DNA from: Dyella sp. ASV21
GTDB taxonomy: Bacteria > Pseudomonadota > Gammaproteobacteria > Xanthomonadales > Rhodanobacteraceae
Length of the DNA stretch: 64,000 bases
Assembly: GCF_016428975.1 (NCBI RefSeq)
Contig: NZ_JAELTT010000010.1
Span: forward strand, 1-64,000
Direction: 5' to 3'
Under the pieces are notes generated by a model. The model made no database searches. It had not been told where the DNA came from and worked only from the letters and a program-made list of their open reading frames with translations. How positions within the stretch are numbered: position 1 is the stretch's first letter; the number at the start of each line of letters is the position of its first letter. Position numbers and translations under genes: made by a program. Below, one piece after another: positions 45,864 to 54,735 of the stretch.

Positions 45864-47939
45864 ATGGCGCGCCAATCCGATCTGCGTTTCACCTTCCAGC
45901 CGGGCCAGGGACCCTCGCTCGATGTGGTGAGCTTTCGGCTCATCGAAAATCTCTCGCAGCCGTTCCGCCTGGAGCTGGAACTCTCCTCGTCCAGCCCGGA
46001 CCTCGACTTTGGCACGCTGCTCGATCAGCCCGCCGTATTCGCCATCCATCGCGGCGATCAGGTCGTGCGCTATGTGCATGGCGTGGTGTCCAGCCTGAGC
46101 CAAGGCCAGACCGGCTTTCGCCGCACACGCTACCGCGCCGTGATCGAGCCGCAACTGGCGCGCGCCGAGCTGTGCGCCGATTGGCGCCTGTATCGCCAGC
46201 AAACCGTGCCGCAGATACTCGACGACGTGCTCAAGCGCTCCGGCGTGATGCACCGGGAAGCCGTGCTCACCAAGACGCACGACGTCCGCCCCACGGTCAT
46301 GCAAGCGGGTGAGACGCACCTAGGCTTCGTGCACCGCTTGGCCGCGGAGAGCGGCCTGTACTACACCCATCGCCATACCGCGACCGAGCACACCCTGATC
46401 CTGGGCGACCGCCTCTACGTACACGGCGTGACCGACGGCGGCCCCGTGCCGTACCTGGCCAACCCCGGCGGCGATCAACGCGAACCCTGCGTGTGGCAGT
46501 TCGAATACACCGAACACGTGCGCACCGCGCGCGTCACCCAGCGTGACTACAGCGAAGACCACCCTGCGTATAACCACGAGAGCGAACAGCTCGCCCGTGG
46601 CCTGGATCACCAGCGCAACGACTACGAAATCTATCGCTACCCGGGCCGTTACCCCGGCGCCACCGACACCATGGGCAAGCTGCATACCGACACGCGCCTG
46701 AACGCGTTGCGCGCACAAGCGCAGCTGGCCCAGGTAACCGGCGACGATGCACGCCTTCAACCCGGCTGGGCCTTCGACCTGGAGGGCCATCCGCGCGAAA
46801 GCTGGAACACCGGCTGGCGCGTGCTGTCCATGGTGCACGAAGGCACCCAGGCCACCAGCCAGGAAGACGAAAGCGCGGACGCCCAGGTCGGCACGCACTA
46901 CCAATACAGCGCACAGATCCTGCCCGATCGCGTGGAGTGGAAGCCGCCCCACGATCCCCGCCCCATCATCGACGGCTTGATGGCGGCGACCGTGGTCGGC
47001 CCTGCCGCCGAGGAAATCCACGTCAACAGCCGTGGCGAAGTCGCCGTGCAGTTCGCCTTCGATCGCATCGGCGAGTTCAACGAACACAGCTCGCACTGGG
47101 TACCCGTGTTGCAAGGCTGGGCCGGCGCGGGCTGGGGTGCCATGGCCATTCCGCGCATTGGCCAACAGGTCATGGTGGGCTTTGAAAGCGGCGACCCGGA
47201 CCGGCCCTACGTGGTGGGCCGTGCGTACAACGCCCTCAATCCGCCGCCCTACGAGCTGCCGCGTCACAAGACGCGCACGACCATCAAAAGCCAAACACAC
47301 AAAGGCAAGGGCAGTAACGAGCTGCGCTTTGAGGACGAAGCCGGCCAGGAAGAAATCTACGTCCACGCGCAGAAAGACCAGAACATCGTCGTCGAGCACG
47401 ACGAAACCACCCGCGTGGGCCACGACCGCACCGAACAGGTCGAGCACGACGAGCGCATCACCATCGGCCACGACCGCAGCGAGAACGTGGGCGAGAACGA
47501 GCAGGTCACCATCGGCAAGGATCGCCGCCACCAGATCGCAAACGATGCGTTCCTCAGCATCGAACGCAACCACACGCTGAACATCGGCAAGGATCACCTC
47601 GAAACCATCGGCAATCACCGCCAGGAGAAGATCGCCGCCAACCACACCATCGACGTGGGCGGCCATGTGGAAGCCACCGTGCAGGGCCACCACAGCCTCC
47701 ACGCCGGCCAGCGCATCGAGCGGCAGACGCAGCGCTACGAGCTGCGCGTGGGCGAAAGCTACGAAATCCACGGCCCCGGCGGCAGCATCGTCGTCGACAA
47801 AACCGGCGTAACGATCGAAGCGATCAACATCAAGTTCAAAGGCGTCGTGCACCAATCGGGCGGAGCCGCCAACCCGCTCTCGTTCCGTGGCGCACCGGTA
47901 GATGGCTCCACCTCCCATTGCGAGGAAAGTCAGCGATGA
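45864..47939 (+). CDS. vgrG: VgrG spike protein of T6SS
   Basis: This 691-residue spike protein begins MARQSDLRFTFQPGQGPSLDVVSFRLIENLSQPF and has the gp27-like base. A gp5 OB-fold (SRGEVAVQFAFDRIGEFNEHSSHWVPVLQGWAG and RIGQQVMVGFESGDPDRPYVVGRAYN) leads into a long repetitive beta-helix. Its repeats run VEHDETTRVGHDRTEQVEHDERITIGHDRSENVGENEQVTI in pieces, as in the DUF2345/gp5 C-terminal blade. The tip ends with a short tail, so it likely carries cargo through an adaptor. ATG 45864 has AGGGA seven bases before it; ATG 45858 is the alternative. The next gene overlaps its stop by four bases, so spike, adaptor and effector are coupled. Confidence 0.95.
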   Translation: MARQSDLRFTFQPGQGPSLDVVSFRLIENLSQPFRLELELSSSSPDLDFGTLLDQPAVFAIHRGDQVVRYVHGVVSSLSQGQTGFRRTRYRAVIEPQLARAELCADWRLYRQQTVPQILDDVLKRSGVMHREAVLTKTHDVRPTVMQAGETHLGFVHRLAAESGLYYTHRHTATEHTLILGDRLYVHGVTDGGPVPYLANPGGDQREPCVWQFEYTEHVRTARVTQRDYSEDHPAYNHESEQLARGLDHQRNDYEIYRYPGRYPGATDTMGKLHTDTRLNALRAQAQLAQVTGDDARLQPGWAFDLEGHPRESWNTGWRVLSMVHEGTQATSQEDESADAQVGTHYQYSAQILPDRVEWKPPHDPRPIIDGLMAATVVGPAAEEIHVNSRGEVAVQFAFDRIGEFNEHSSHWVPVLQGWAGAGWGAMAIPRIGQQVMVGFESGDPDRPYVVGRAYNALNPPPYELPRHKTRTTIKSQTHKGKGSNELRFEDEAGQEEIYVHAQKDQNIVVEHDETTRVGHDRTEQVEHDERITIGHDRSENVGENEQVTIGKDRRHQIANDAFLSIERNHTLNIGKDHLETIGNHRQEKIAANHTIDVGGHVEATVQGHHSLHAGQRIERQTQRYELRVGESYEIHGPGGSIVVDKTGVTIEAINIKFKGVVHQSGGAANPLSFRGAPVDGSTSHCEESQR

Positions 47940-48877
47940 GTGCCGGCATGCTGGCGGCCTTCGATGCGGAGCTTCGGCCACCGACCGATTACCTGTACCT
48001 CTTGCTCGACCCCCTGGCACCCTGCGCCACCGAGCATGCCCTGCACATCGACGCGCTGACCCGGCAGCTGGGCGAGGACGCCCTAACCCGCGTGCCGCGC
48101 CCGGACCTGGCGCACCAGCCCCGTGCCCTGCCCGCCTTGATGACCTTGGCGCGCCCGGGCGTAGCGCCCGACCCCCAGCTACTGGCGCTGATCGAAGCCA
48201 CCGCGCAACAGGACGCCGGCTATCGCAAGCGCTACGTGTGCGCGCTGCTCACCAGCGCCATCACCCCTGACGTGGTGGCCGAACAGATTGTGGATCTGTG
48301 TCGCCATACGGCGATCGAGAGCGCGGCCTTCGTACCGCAGTTCGAGCCGCTGCGCATGGAACTGCTGATGGCGGCGCTGCGACAGCAGCTGGGCGGCTTT
48401 CTGTGGCCCATCAACCACTGGCTACTCCCCACGAGCTGGGGCGGCTTTGCAACGCTGAGCGCCCGCGCGAAAGACGAGTCGACGCCCCTGCCCGAGGTGG
48501 CCCTGCACGCCCAACGCGAAGCGCCCCTGGTCGCCGATGTGTTGGCCGCCTGGCGTCGTGCCACGCAACTGCGGCTGCCTTACGCCCCGCGCGCCTGGCA
48601 AGGCCTCACCGTGTTGCCGCCCCAGGCGGCCGCCACCGCGTTCCGCATGATTCGCACGGCGCGCACGCTGGGCCTTGGCGACCGCCAGAACATTCTCACG
48701 CTCACCCTGCATCGCCTTCTCATCCATCCGCGTCTGCACGAACACGAACGCGTGCGGGTGGATATCGCCCACGCGGCACGCGGCGACGTGCCCCTCGCCG
48801 AGCTATTCGCCACGTACCACGACCGCGTGTGGATGAACATCGCCACCTACCTTGATGCCCCGCAGGAAGCGCTATGA
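47936..48877 (+). CDS. Putative T6SS effector adaptor (VasW/DUF4123-like)
   Basis: This 313-residue protein sits between vgrG and the large effector gene and overlaps both by four bases. The N-terminal half (YLYLLLDPLAPCATEHALHIDALTR) matches, in style, DUF4123 adaptors that load an effector on VgrG. The C-terminal half contains NHWLLPTSWGGF, then a helical bundle ending LHEHERVRVDIAHAARGD. In Vibrio cholerae the same order vgrG-2, vasW, vasX and immunity gene is found, and VasW is needed for VasX secretion. Because I cannot run a profile search, the family call is moderate; the role as adaptor is supported mainly by position. Confidence 0.75.
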   Translation: MSAGMLAAFDAELRPPTDYLYLLLDPLAPCATEHALHIDALTRQLGEDALTRVPRPDLAHQPRALPALMTLARPGVAPDPQLLALIEATAQQDAGYRKRYVCALLTSAITPDVVAEQIVDLCRHTAIESAAFVPQFEPLRMELLMAALRQQLGGFLWPINHWLLPTSWGGFATLSARAKDESTPLPEVALHAQREAPLVADVLAAWRRATQLRLPYAPRAWQGLTVLPPQAAATAFRMIRTARTLGLGDRQNILTLTLHRLLIHPRLHEHERVRVDIAHAARGDVPLAELFATYHDRVWMNIATYLDAPQEAL

Positions 48878-51800
48878 GCACCAGCCAAGCACTGAACACC
48901 GTTGTGGCCGAATCCAGCCGCGTGCAAGCAGGCGTTTGCCGGGCCTGCAAACGCAAGGGCCTGCCCATCCTGCCGCTGCGCCGCGTGCTGGCGCCCGCGC
49001 TGGGCGACAAAACACCCATGGATCGACCCGGCGACATCGCATGGCGCGAGGACGCCTTGCGCACGCTGCGCGAGGGCTACCTTTACGTGCTGTTGGATAA
49101 GCGCGAATGGCAAGCCTACGAAGTAACCGCCGAAGGCCATCTGCGCCAGTTCGATCCCTACGAAATGCCCAGGGACCAGCCGGCACCGCTCACCCTGGCC
49201 TGCACCGGCGACAGCCACGACATTCCCTCGTCGTTCTTGAATATCGACACCGGCAAATACAAGAAAGCCCAGGTAGCCTTTGCCAGCGACCCATGGCCCG
49301 CCAGCGTGCTCGACAGCTACCGAAAGGCCGGCGCGCCGCCAAGTCGATTCACCCTCTACGACCTCGCCGCGCTCAAGGAAGACCCCTCGTCGGTCAACCA
49401 CGCCATGGCCTTCAGCCAGGCGAACGACCTGAGCAGCAACGTGTGGGAGTACGCGCCCACCGCCCCGGATTTCAGCAGCGTGCACGGCATCTACCCGCGC
49501 CACCAGCGCATGGCCGGCACGCAGGCCTTTGCCAGCCTTGCGGCCAAGCAGCACGCGCTAACCCACGGCCTGCCGGTGCTGCTGCTGCCCGACCCCGTGG
49601 GCCTGGTGCAGGAGTACAACGCCCTGCGCCTGCGCCAGCACCAGGCCGCCCAGGCATGGGCCGCCAGCGAAGAGCGGCCCTTGAAGTTGTTTACCTCCCA
49701 AGCCCTGCTCGGCATCAAGGAGCTGGAAGCCCACTGGGCGCAAGACGAGGCCAAGGCCGAAGTAAAAGCCCAGGCGGAACACAGCGCCGAATGGAACTCC
49801 CACCCCTTCCTGATGGCCAAGGCGCCCATGCCGGGCGTGGACGTGCCCGCCGAAACACAGCGGGTCACCAAGCACAAAACCACGAAACAGCACTCGCGCC
49901 TGGAAGAACGCTACAGCGAGCCGGATCGCGCCGCCTTTCAGGCGGACTACGACAAAGGCATGCAAGCCCACCAGGCCGCCATCGACAAACTGGGCGCCCG
50001 TTACGAGCAACACGCTTCCAGCGCGGCGTTCCAGCTGGTCATGCGGCACGATTACGCCAGCACCCGCGCCGACAAAGCCACGCGCAACGACGATGCCGCC
50101 TCCGCGCTGGCCTATACCTGCACCGTCAGCGCCTGCCTGGCCGGCGGCCCCACCGGCGCGTTGCCCCAGCCCGGTAAAGAGCTGGAGCCCACCCAACGCC
50201 TGTGGCAAACCCTGCTCGAAGATCGCGGCAGCATGCTCTATAAAGCGCTGCTCGCCAAAGACCAGACCCTGCTGGAACAAATCCCGAGCGACCTGTCCGG
50301 TGAAAGCCTGGACAAGCTCTACGACACCATCAGCACCCTTATCGGTTCCACCCAAGGGCAGCGGGCCATGGTGGAGCCGATACAGCGCGCCGTGGCGCAA
50401 CTGCTCGCGGCCACCAGCAACGCCTGCAACGCGCTGGTAAAACACCTCCAGCCGGTGACCCAGCAATGGGTGGGCCACATACACAGCGCGGCGTTTCTGC
50501 GCTACAGCGGGCAATGGATCACCGAAACAAAGGTGACGCTGCGGGTGGGCGAATACCTCACCCTGCTTGGTGAGACCCTGCATGAAAAGGCCGACGAGCT
50601 ACTCCACAACCTCAACAAGAACGTAGCCCAGCCCGCCGCGCGGCAAGTGCGCGCTATGGTGCTCAGCGGCGCGCTGACGGTAGCCGTTGCGCGCAACAAC
50701 ACCGACCTTATTACCGTCACCGTGTGGGTGCTGGACAAGGCCGAGGGCGTGAAACGCCGGGTGGATGGGCTGGCGCACAACGTACGCGCCGGCACGCAAC
50801 AAGGCCGCCGCCTTATCAGCATTGGCGCCGCCACGCTGGAACGCAACGCCGCCCAAATCACCAAGGCCATGGAACTGGGCGCGGTGGAAGCGCGGCAATT
50901 CGCGGGCGAGGCCATGCACCAGCTGCGGCGCGCCGGCAGCGCCAGCCGGCGCCTGGGCGCGGCCGGCCCCAACGTGTTGCTCACCCTGGGCAGCCTGTGG
51001 TTTCAGCAGGATGGCTTACGCAAAAGCCTGGATGCCATCGCCCAGGCGCCCGGCCAAGGGCATAACGAAGCCGTGGCCGCGGTGTGGTCCGCCTCCATCG
51101 GCGTGATGGGCGTAGGCGCAACCCTTTCCGGCCAGACCATGGCCGCGCTCTATCCACAGATCACCACCACCGCCAAGGTGCTGAGCACGACAAGGCTGGG
51201 CCTGGAAACCAAGGTAATGCCGGTGGGGGCGCGGATCGCGCAGTTCGGTGGTGCGATCACTGCGGTGACAGGGATCGTGGATGGGGTGGGGTACGCGTGG
51301 GCAGCGGATCGGATGGGCGCACAAGGGGACAACTCTGCGTTCAAGGCTTACTTCGGTGCGGCGGCTGCTTCTGCCCTATCAGCGGGCGTTGGACTTTGGG
51401 CGGCTCTAATTCCCGAAGCATCCTTGTTGGGACCGCTGGGCTTAGCTTTGATTCTCGGCCTAGCCGCTTACGCCATCGCCATGTGGGCCAAAAGCGAAGA
51501 ATCTTCGCCGCTGGAACTATGGGCGCGCCACACCCTGTGGGGATTGCCCAGCGAGCAGCGGCAGTGGAACCCCTACACCCCTGAAATCAAGAAGCTCCCC
51601 GCCCAGGAACGGGCGGCCCTGGTCAGCGACTTCCATAACACGGCCATCGCCGCGCTCAACGCCGCCGTGCTCGGCCTCACCGCCGAGGTAGGAATTCATC
51701 GGCGCCTGCGCGTTACCCAAGGTTCCGTCGCTGTTGGCCCCATGGGCGTGACCGTGGGCAGCGGCGACACGGTAACTCTGGGACCGGCACTGCAATACGC

Positions 51801-52158
51801 CATCCGCCTGCCGGGCTACGACCCGCTCGCCGCCCGCTATAGCTGGGCGCTGGCGGTAACGCGCCATCACGACACGCAGATCATCGCCGCCGGCCGCAAC
51901 GACGGCGCCCCGCTTGCACTGCAGCCACCGCCCAGATTTGCCGACTACGACCTCACCACCACCACGCCCGTGGTCGATGACGACGAAAAGAGCAAGCCGC
52001 GCACCCTCAGCATCACCGGCAGCATCGACTTGCACTCCGGCCACGACATCACCGCCCTGGCCCTGGTGGTGGAGTACTGGCCGGACAAGAGCGACCTGGA
52101 CGGCAAGGGCAAGCTCACCGTGATTCAAAGCAAGCTTGATACGAAGGACCCGAAATGA
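48874..52158 (+). CDS. VasX/BTH_I2691-like membrane-acting T6SS effector
   Basis: This 1,094-residue protein has an N-terminal cysteine-containing segment VCRACKRKGLPILPLRRVLA, as in the VasX N-terminal (MIX-like) domain of T6SS effectors. A long helical middle (residues about 300-690) leads to a hydrophobic block at about 695-875. This block has several membrane helices (for example AAAASALSAGVGLWAALIP and GPLGLALILGLAAYAIAMW), as in pore-forming colicin-like effectors. The last 200 residues are beta-rich (GVTVGSGDTVTLGPALQY). The final stretch LTVIQSKLDTKDPK is repeated in the spacers of the downstream array. The 3' end overlaps the first array gene by four bases. Likely action is depolarising the target's inner membrane; immunity comes from the array. 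Confidence 0.85.
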   Translation: MSTSQALNTVVAESSRVQAGVCRACKRKGLPILPLRRVLAPALGDKTPMDRPGDIAWREDALRTLREGYLYVLLDKREWQAYEVTAEGHLRQFDPYEMPRDQPAPLTLACTGDSHDIPSSFLNIDTGKYKKAQVAFASDPWPASVLDSYRKAGAPPSRFTLYDLAALKEDPSSVNHAMAFSQANDLSSNVWEYAPTAPDFSSVHGIYPRHQRMAGTQAFASLAAKQHALTHGLPVLLLPDPVGLVQEYNALRLRQHQAAQAWAASEERPLKLFTSQALLGIKELEAHWAQDEAKAEVKAQAEHSAEWNSHPFLMAKAPMPGVDVPAETQRVTKHKTTKQHSRLEERYSEPDRAAFQADYDKGMQAHQAAIDKLGARYEQHASSAAFQLVMRHDYASTRADKATRNDDAASALAYTCTVSACLAGGPTGALPQPGKELEPTQRLWQTLLEDRGSMLYKALLAKDQTLLEQIPSDLSGESLDKLYDTISTLIGSTQGQRAMVEPIQRAVAQLLAATSNACNALVKHLQPVTQQWVGHIHSAAFLRYSGQWITETKVTLRVGEYLTLLGETLHEKADELLHNLNKNVAQPAARQVRAMVLSGALTVAVARNNTDLITVTVWVLDKAEGVKRRVDGLAHNVRAGTQQGRRLISIGAATLERNAAQITKAMELGAVEARQFAGEAMHQLRRAGSASRRLGAAGPNVLLTLGSLWFQQDGLRKSLDAIAQAPGQGHNEAVAAVWSASIGVMGVGATLSGQTMAALYPQITTTAKVLSTTRLGLETKVMPVGARIAQFGGAITAVTGIVDGVGYAWAADRMGAQGDNSAFKAYFGAAAASALSAGVGLWAALIPEASLLGPLGLALILGLAAYAIAMWAKSEESSPLELWARHTLWGLPSEQRQWNPYTPEIKKLPAQERAALVSDFHNTAIAALNAAVLGLTAEVGIHRRLRVTQGSVAVGPMGVTVGSGDTVTLGPALQYAIRLPGYDPLAARYSWALAVTRHHDTQIIAAGRNDGAPLALQPPPRFADYDLTTTTPVVDDDEKSKPRTLSITGSIDLHSGHDITALALVVEYWPDKSDLDGKGKLTVIQSKLDTKDPK

Positions 52159-52931
52159 GTGCAACGAAGCCATTACTCGATCCACCTTGCCCAGGATGGC
52201 AAGCCGACCTTCCGCCGCCAGACGCTACTCTCGAAGCCACGCCGTCACTCGGCTTTGATGAACCAAACTGCCTAAACGAAGTTTGGATGGAAATTCCCCG
52301 GCGATCCTCGCGAGTTCGCGGCATCATGATGTGGTTTGCGGGGCTCATATTAATTTGGCCGCTCCCCCTTTCAAAATGGATAGTCAATGCTTGGGAGGAT
52401 GTGAATACATCGTTCTTCTTTTTTGATATTTCTTTTATAGCGCTAATTGTCTGGTTCGCTCTATTTGCCTTTCGGGTGGATATTTCCCCACCCCGCGACG
52501 AACCCCTCCGCTTCAACCGCGCCCGCCAGAAAATCTACGCCTATAACTTCAAATACCGCTGGTGGAATCCCTTCGAGCGCTGGCGCGTGGTGCCCGTGGC
52601 CTACGATTGGTCGCAGGTGCGTGCCGAAGCCTGGAAGCAACGCGGCGCTACCGCGCAAGGCGGCGTGATTATCAAGTGGGGCGTGATGCTCTCCATCGTG
52701 GCGCCCGGTACCAACAAAGTGATCGACCGCTTCCACCTGAGCACCATGGGTGCGGACGAACACGCGTGGGCGTACGTGTGCACCTATATGCAACAAGGCC
52801 CCAGCGCCCTGCCGCCTCCGGGCGAGCCGCAGGACCCCAACACCGTGCCCTGGTACAACCTCGCCCTGCGCCTTGCACCGAACGTGAAGTGGCCCGAGGC
52901 CATGGATATCGAATCGCGCACCGCGCCATAA
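52155..52931 (+). CDS. DUF6708-like two-helix membrane protein, array copy 1 (candidate immunity)
   Basis: This 258-residue protein has an N-terminal segment MSATKPLLDPPCPGWQADLP and a hypervariable part from about residue 55 with two hydrophobic helices (GIMMWFAGLILIWPLPL and FFFFDISFIALIVWFALFAF). The conserved cytoplasmic-type domain then starts PPRDEPLRFNRARQKIYAY and runs on with NPFERWRVVPVAYDWSQVRAE and APGTNKVIDRF. That pattern resembles the DUF6708 family found beside T6SS effector genes. Its start overlaps the effector stop (ATGA), so effector and copy 1 are made together; a cognate immunity protein in the inner membrane is the natural reading. It shares the FDEPNCLNEVWMEI segment with copy 3. 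Confidence 0.8.
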   Translation: MSATKPLLDPPCPGWQADLPPPDATLEATPSLGFDEPNCLNEVWMEIPRRSSRVRGIMMWFAGLILIWPLPLSKWIVNAWEDVNTSFFFFDISFIALIVWFALFAFRVDISPPRDEPLRFNRARQKIYAYNFKYRWWNPFERWRVVPVAYDWSQVRAEAWKQRGATAQGGVIIKWGVMLSIVAPGTNKVIDRFHLSTMGADEHAWAYVCTYMQQGPSALPPPGEPQDPNTVPWYNLALRLAPNVKWPEAMDIESRTAP

Positions 52932-52936
52932 ACCCC

Positions 52937-53017
52937 ATGCCTATGCACGCCATTACCACCGACAAGAGCCGGCTCACCGTGGCTGAAAGCAAGCTCGATG
53001 CGAGCCAGTCGAAATGA
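52937..53017 (+). other. 26-codon frame in spacer 1 resembling the effector tail
   Basis: This small frame runs from ATG 52937 to a TGA that overlaps the next gene's ATG. The translation ends SRLTVAESKLDASQSK, similar to the effector's last residues KLTVIQSKLDTKDPK. No clear ribosome-binding site precedes it. It may be a relic of a duplicated effector 3' end, kept because its stop couples translation to the next gene. Confidence 0.4.
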
Positions 53018-53790
53018 GTACGACGAAGCCTCTACTCGATCCACCCTGCGCAGGATGGCAAGCCGATCTGCCATCGCCCAATGAACCGCCTTCCGTCGTG
53101 CCGTCGCTCGGATTCGACCGACCTAATCACGGAGACGATACCTATCTAGAAATATCTAGGCGCTCATCCACGATTCGGGGAGTGATATCGCTTCTTGTAC
53201 CACCCTTTATTATGTTGCTTGCGGTAATGCCATACGAACTTTTAGAAGCGTGGAATCGCTTAGATTACTCGTTCGTAGTAGTGGGTAGCCTTATAACTTT
53301 AGTCGGGATTTGGTCTATGTTTTGCGGTCTTCGTTTCGACCTATCCCCACCTCGCGACGAACCCCTCCGCTTCAATCGCGCTCGCCAAAAAATCTACATC
53401 TACAACTTCAAGCACCGCTGGTGGAATCCGTTCGAGCGCTGGCGCGTAGTACCCGTGGCCTACGATTGGTCGCAGGTGCGCGCGGAAGCCTGGAAGCAAC
53501 GCGGCGCTACCGCGCAAGGCGGCGTGATCATCAAATGGGGCGTGGTGCTCTCCATCGTGGCGCCCGGCACCAACAAGGTGATTGATCGCTTTCGCCTGAG
53601 CACCATGGGTGCGAACGAACACGCATGGGCGTACGTATGCACCTATATGCAACAAGGCCCCAGCGCGCTGCCGCCTCCGGGCGAGCCGCAGGACCCCAAC
53701 GCCGTGCCTTGGTACAACCTCGCCCTGCGCCTTGCACCGAAAGTGAAATGGCCCGACGCCATGGATATCGAATCGCGCACTGCGCCATAA
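53014..53790 (+). CDS. DUF6708-like two-helix membrane protein, array copy 2 (candidate immunity)
   Basis: This 258-residue protein is nearly identical to copy 1 after residue 110. Its variable part (FDRPNHGDDTYLEISRRSSTIRG followed by helices VISLLVPPFIMLLAVMPY and FVVVGSLITLVGIWSMFCGL) is unrelated to copy 1 but close to copy 4. Substitutions in the conserved domain are few (YIYNFKHRWW instead of YAYNFKYRWW, RFRLSTMG for RFHLSTMG). The intact frame, constant length and spacing imply selection for function. The start codon ATG overlaps the stop of the spacer frame. Confidence 0.8.
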   Translation: MSTTKPLLDPPCAGWQADLPSPNEPPSVVPSLGFDRPNHGDDTYLEISRRSSTIRGVISLLVPPFIMLLAVMPYELLEAWNRLDYSFVVVGSLITLVGIWSMFCGLRFDLSPPRDEPLRFNRARQKIYIYNFKHRWWNPFERWRVVPVAYDWSQVRAEAWKQRGATAQGGVIIKWGVVLSIVAPGTNKVIDRFRLSTMGANEHAWAYVCTYMQQGPSALPPPGEPQDPNAVPWYNLALRLAPKVKWPDAMDIESRTAP

Positions 53791-53795
53791 ACCCC

Positions 53796-53876
53796 ATGCC
53801 CCTGCACGCCATTACCACCGACAAGAGCCGACTCACCGTGGCTGAAAGCAAGCTCGATGCGAGCCAGTCGAAATGA
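53796..53876 (+). other. 26-codon frame in spacer 2 resembling the effector tail
   Basis: As in spacer 1 with one residue changed near the start (MPLHA for MPMHA); it ends LTVAESKLDASQSK and its stop overlaps the ATG of copy 3. Confidence 0.4.
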
Positions 53877-54649
53877 ATGCGACGAAGCCTCTACTCGATC
53901 CACCCTGCCCAGGATGGCAAGCCGATCTGCCATCGCCTAATGAACCGCCTTCCGTCGTGCCGTCGCTCGGATTTGATGAACCAAACTGCCTAAACGAAGT
54001 TTGGATGGAAATGCCCCGGCGATCCTCGCGAGTTCGCGGCATCATGATGTGGTTTGGAATATTCTTATTCTTTTGGTTTGTACGAGAACCAATTCTAATT
54101 CCAGACTCACTATCTAGCGACGATTGGGTGTTGGCCGTAATCGGTGTTGCATCTTCCGTGCTGATGATTTGGGGCTGTATATTTTCGCTACGTGTTGACC
54201 TATCCCCACCTCGCGACGAACCCCTCCGCTTCAATCGCGCTCGCCAGAAAATCTACGCCTACAATTTCAAGTACCGCTGGTGGAACCCCTTCGAGCGCTG
54301 GCGCGTGGTGCCCGTGGCCTACGATTGGTCGCAGGTACGTGCCGAAGCCTGGAAGCAACGCGGCGCTACCGCGAATGGCGGCGTGATCATCAAATGGGGC
54401 GTGGTGCTCTCCATCGTGGCACCCGGTACCAACAAGGTGATCGACCGCTTTCACCTGAGCACCATGGGTGCGAACGAACACGCATGGGCGTACGTATGCA
54501 CCTATATGCAACAAGGCCCCAGCGCGCTACCGCCTCCGGGCAAGCCGCAGGACCCCAACACCGTGCCCTGGTACAACTTCGCCCTGCGCCTTGCACCGAA
54601 AGTGAAGTGGCCCGAGGCCATGGATATCGAATCGCGCACCGCGCCATAA
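53873..54649 (+). CDS. DUF6708-like two-helix membrane protein, array copy 3 (candidate immunity)
   Basis: This 258-residue protein is a mosaic. Its first 30 residues follow copies 2 and 4 (LPSPNEPPSVVPSLGF), then it switches to the copy-1 segment FDEPNCLNEVWMEMPRRSSRVRGIMMWF. After that come unique membrane helices (GIFLFFWFVREPILIP and VLAVIGVASSVLMIWGCIFSL) in strongly AT-rich DNA. The conserved domain is the same as elsewhere, with ATANGG in place of ATAQGG (shared with copy 5 in part: GATGNGG). The mixed ancestry indicates recombination between copies. Frame intact. Confidence 0.8.
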   Translation: MNATKPLLDPPCPGWQADLPSPNEPPSVVPSLGFDEPNCLNEVWMEMPRRSSRVRGIMMWFGIFLFFWFVREPILIPDSLSSDDWVLAVIGVASSVLMIWGCIFSLRVDLSPPRDEPLRFNRARQKIYAYNFKYRWWNPFERWRVVPVAYDWSQVRAEAWKQRGATANGGVIIKWGVVLSIVAPGTNKVIDRFHLSTMGANEHAWAYVCTYMQQGPSALPPPGKPQDPNTVPWYNFALRLAPKVKWPEAMDIESRTAP

Positions 54650-54654
54650 ACCCC

Positions 54655-54735
54655 ATGCCCCTGCACGCCATTACCACCGACAAAAGCCGGCTCACCGTGA
54701 TTGAAAGCAAGCTCGATGCGAGCCAGTCGAAATGA
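54655..54735 (+). other. 26-codon frame in spacer 3 resembling the effector tail
   Basis: The frame ends LTVIESKLDASQSK, one step closer to the effector tail (LTVIQSKLD) than spacers 1 and 2. Its stop overlaps the ATG of copy 4. Confidence 0.4.

Noticed and set aside
46320-48020. A 566-codon minus-strand open frame over vgrG
   Set aside because: Repetitive Val/Ala/Asp translation that is the complement of the VgrG blade repeats; not a gene.
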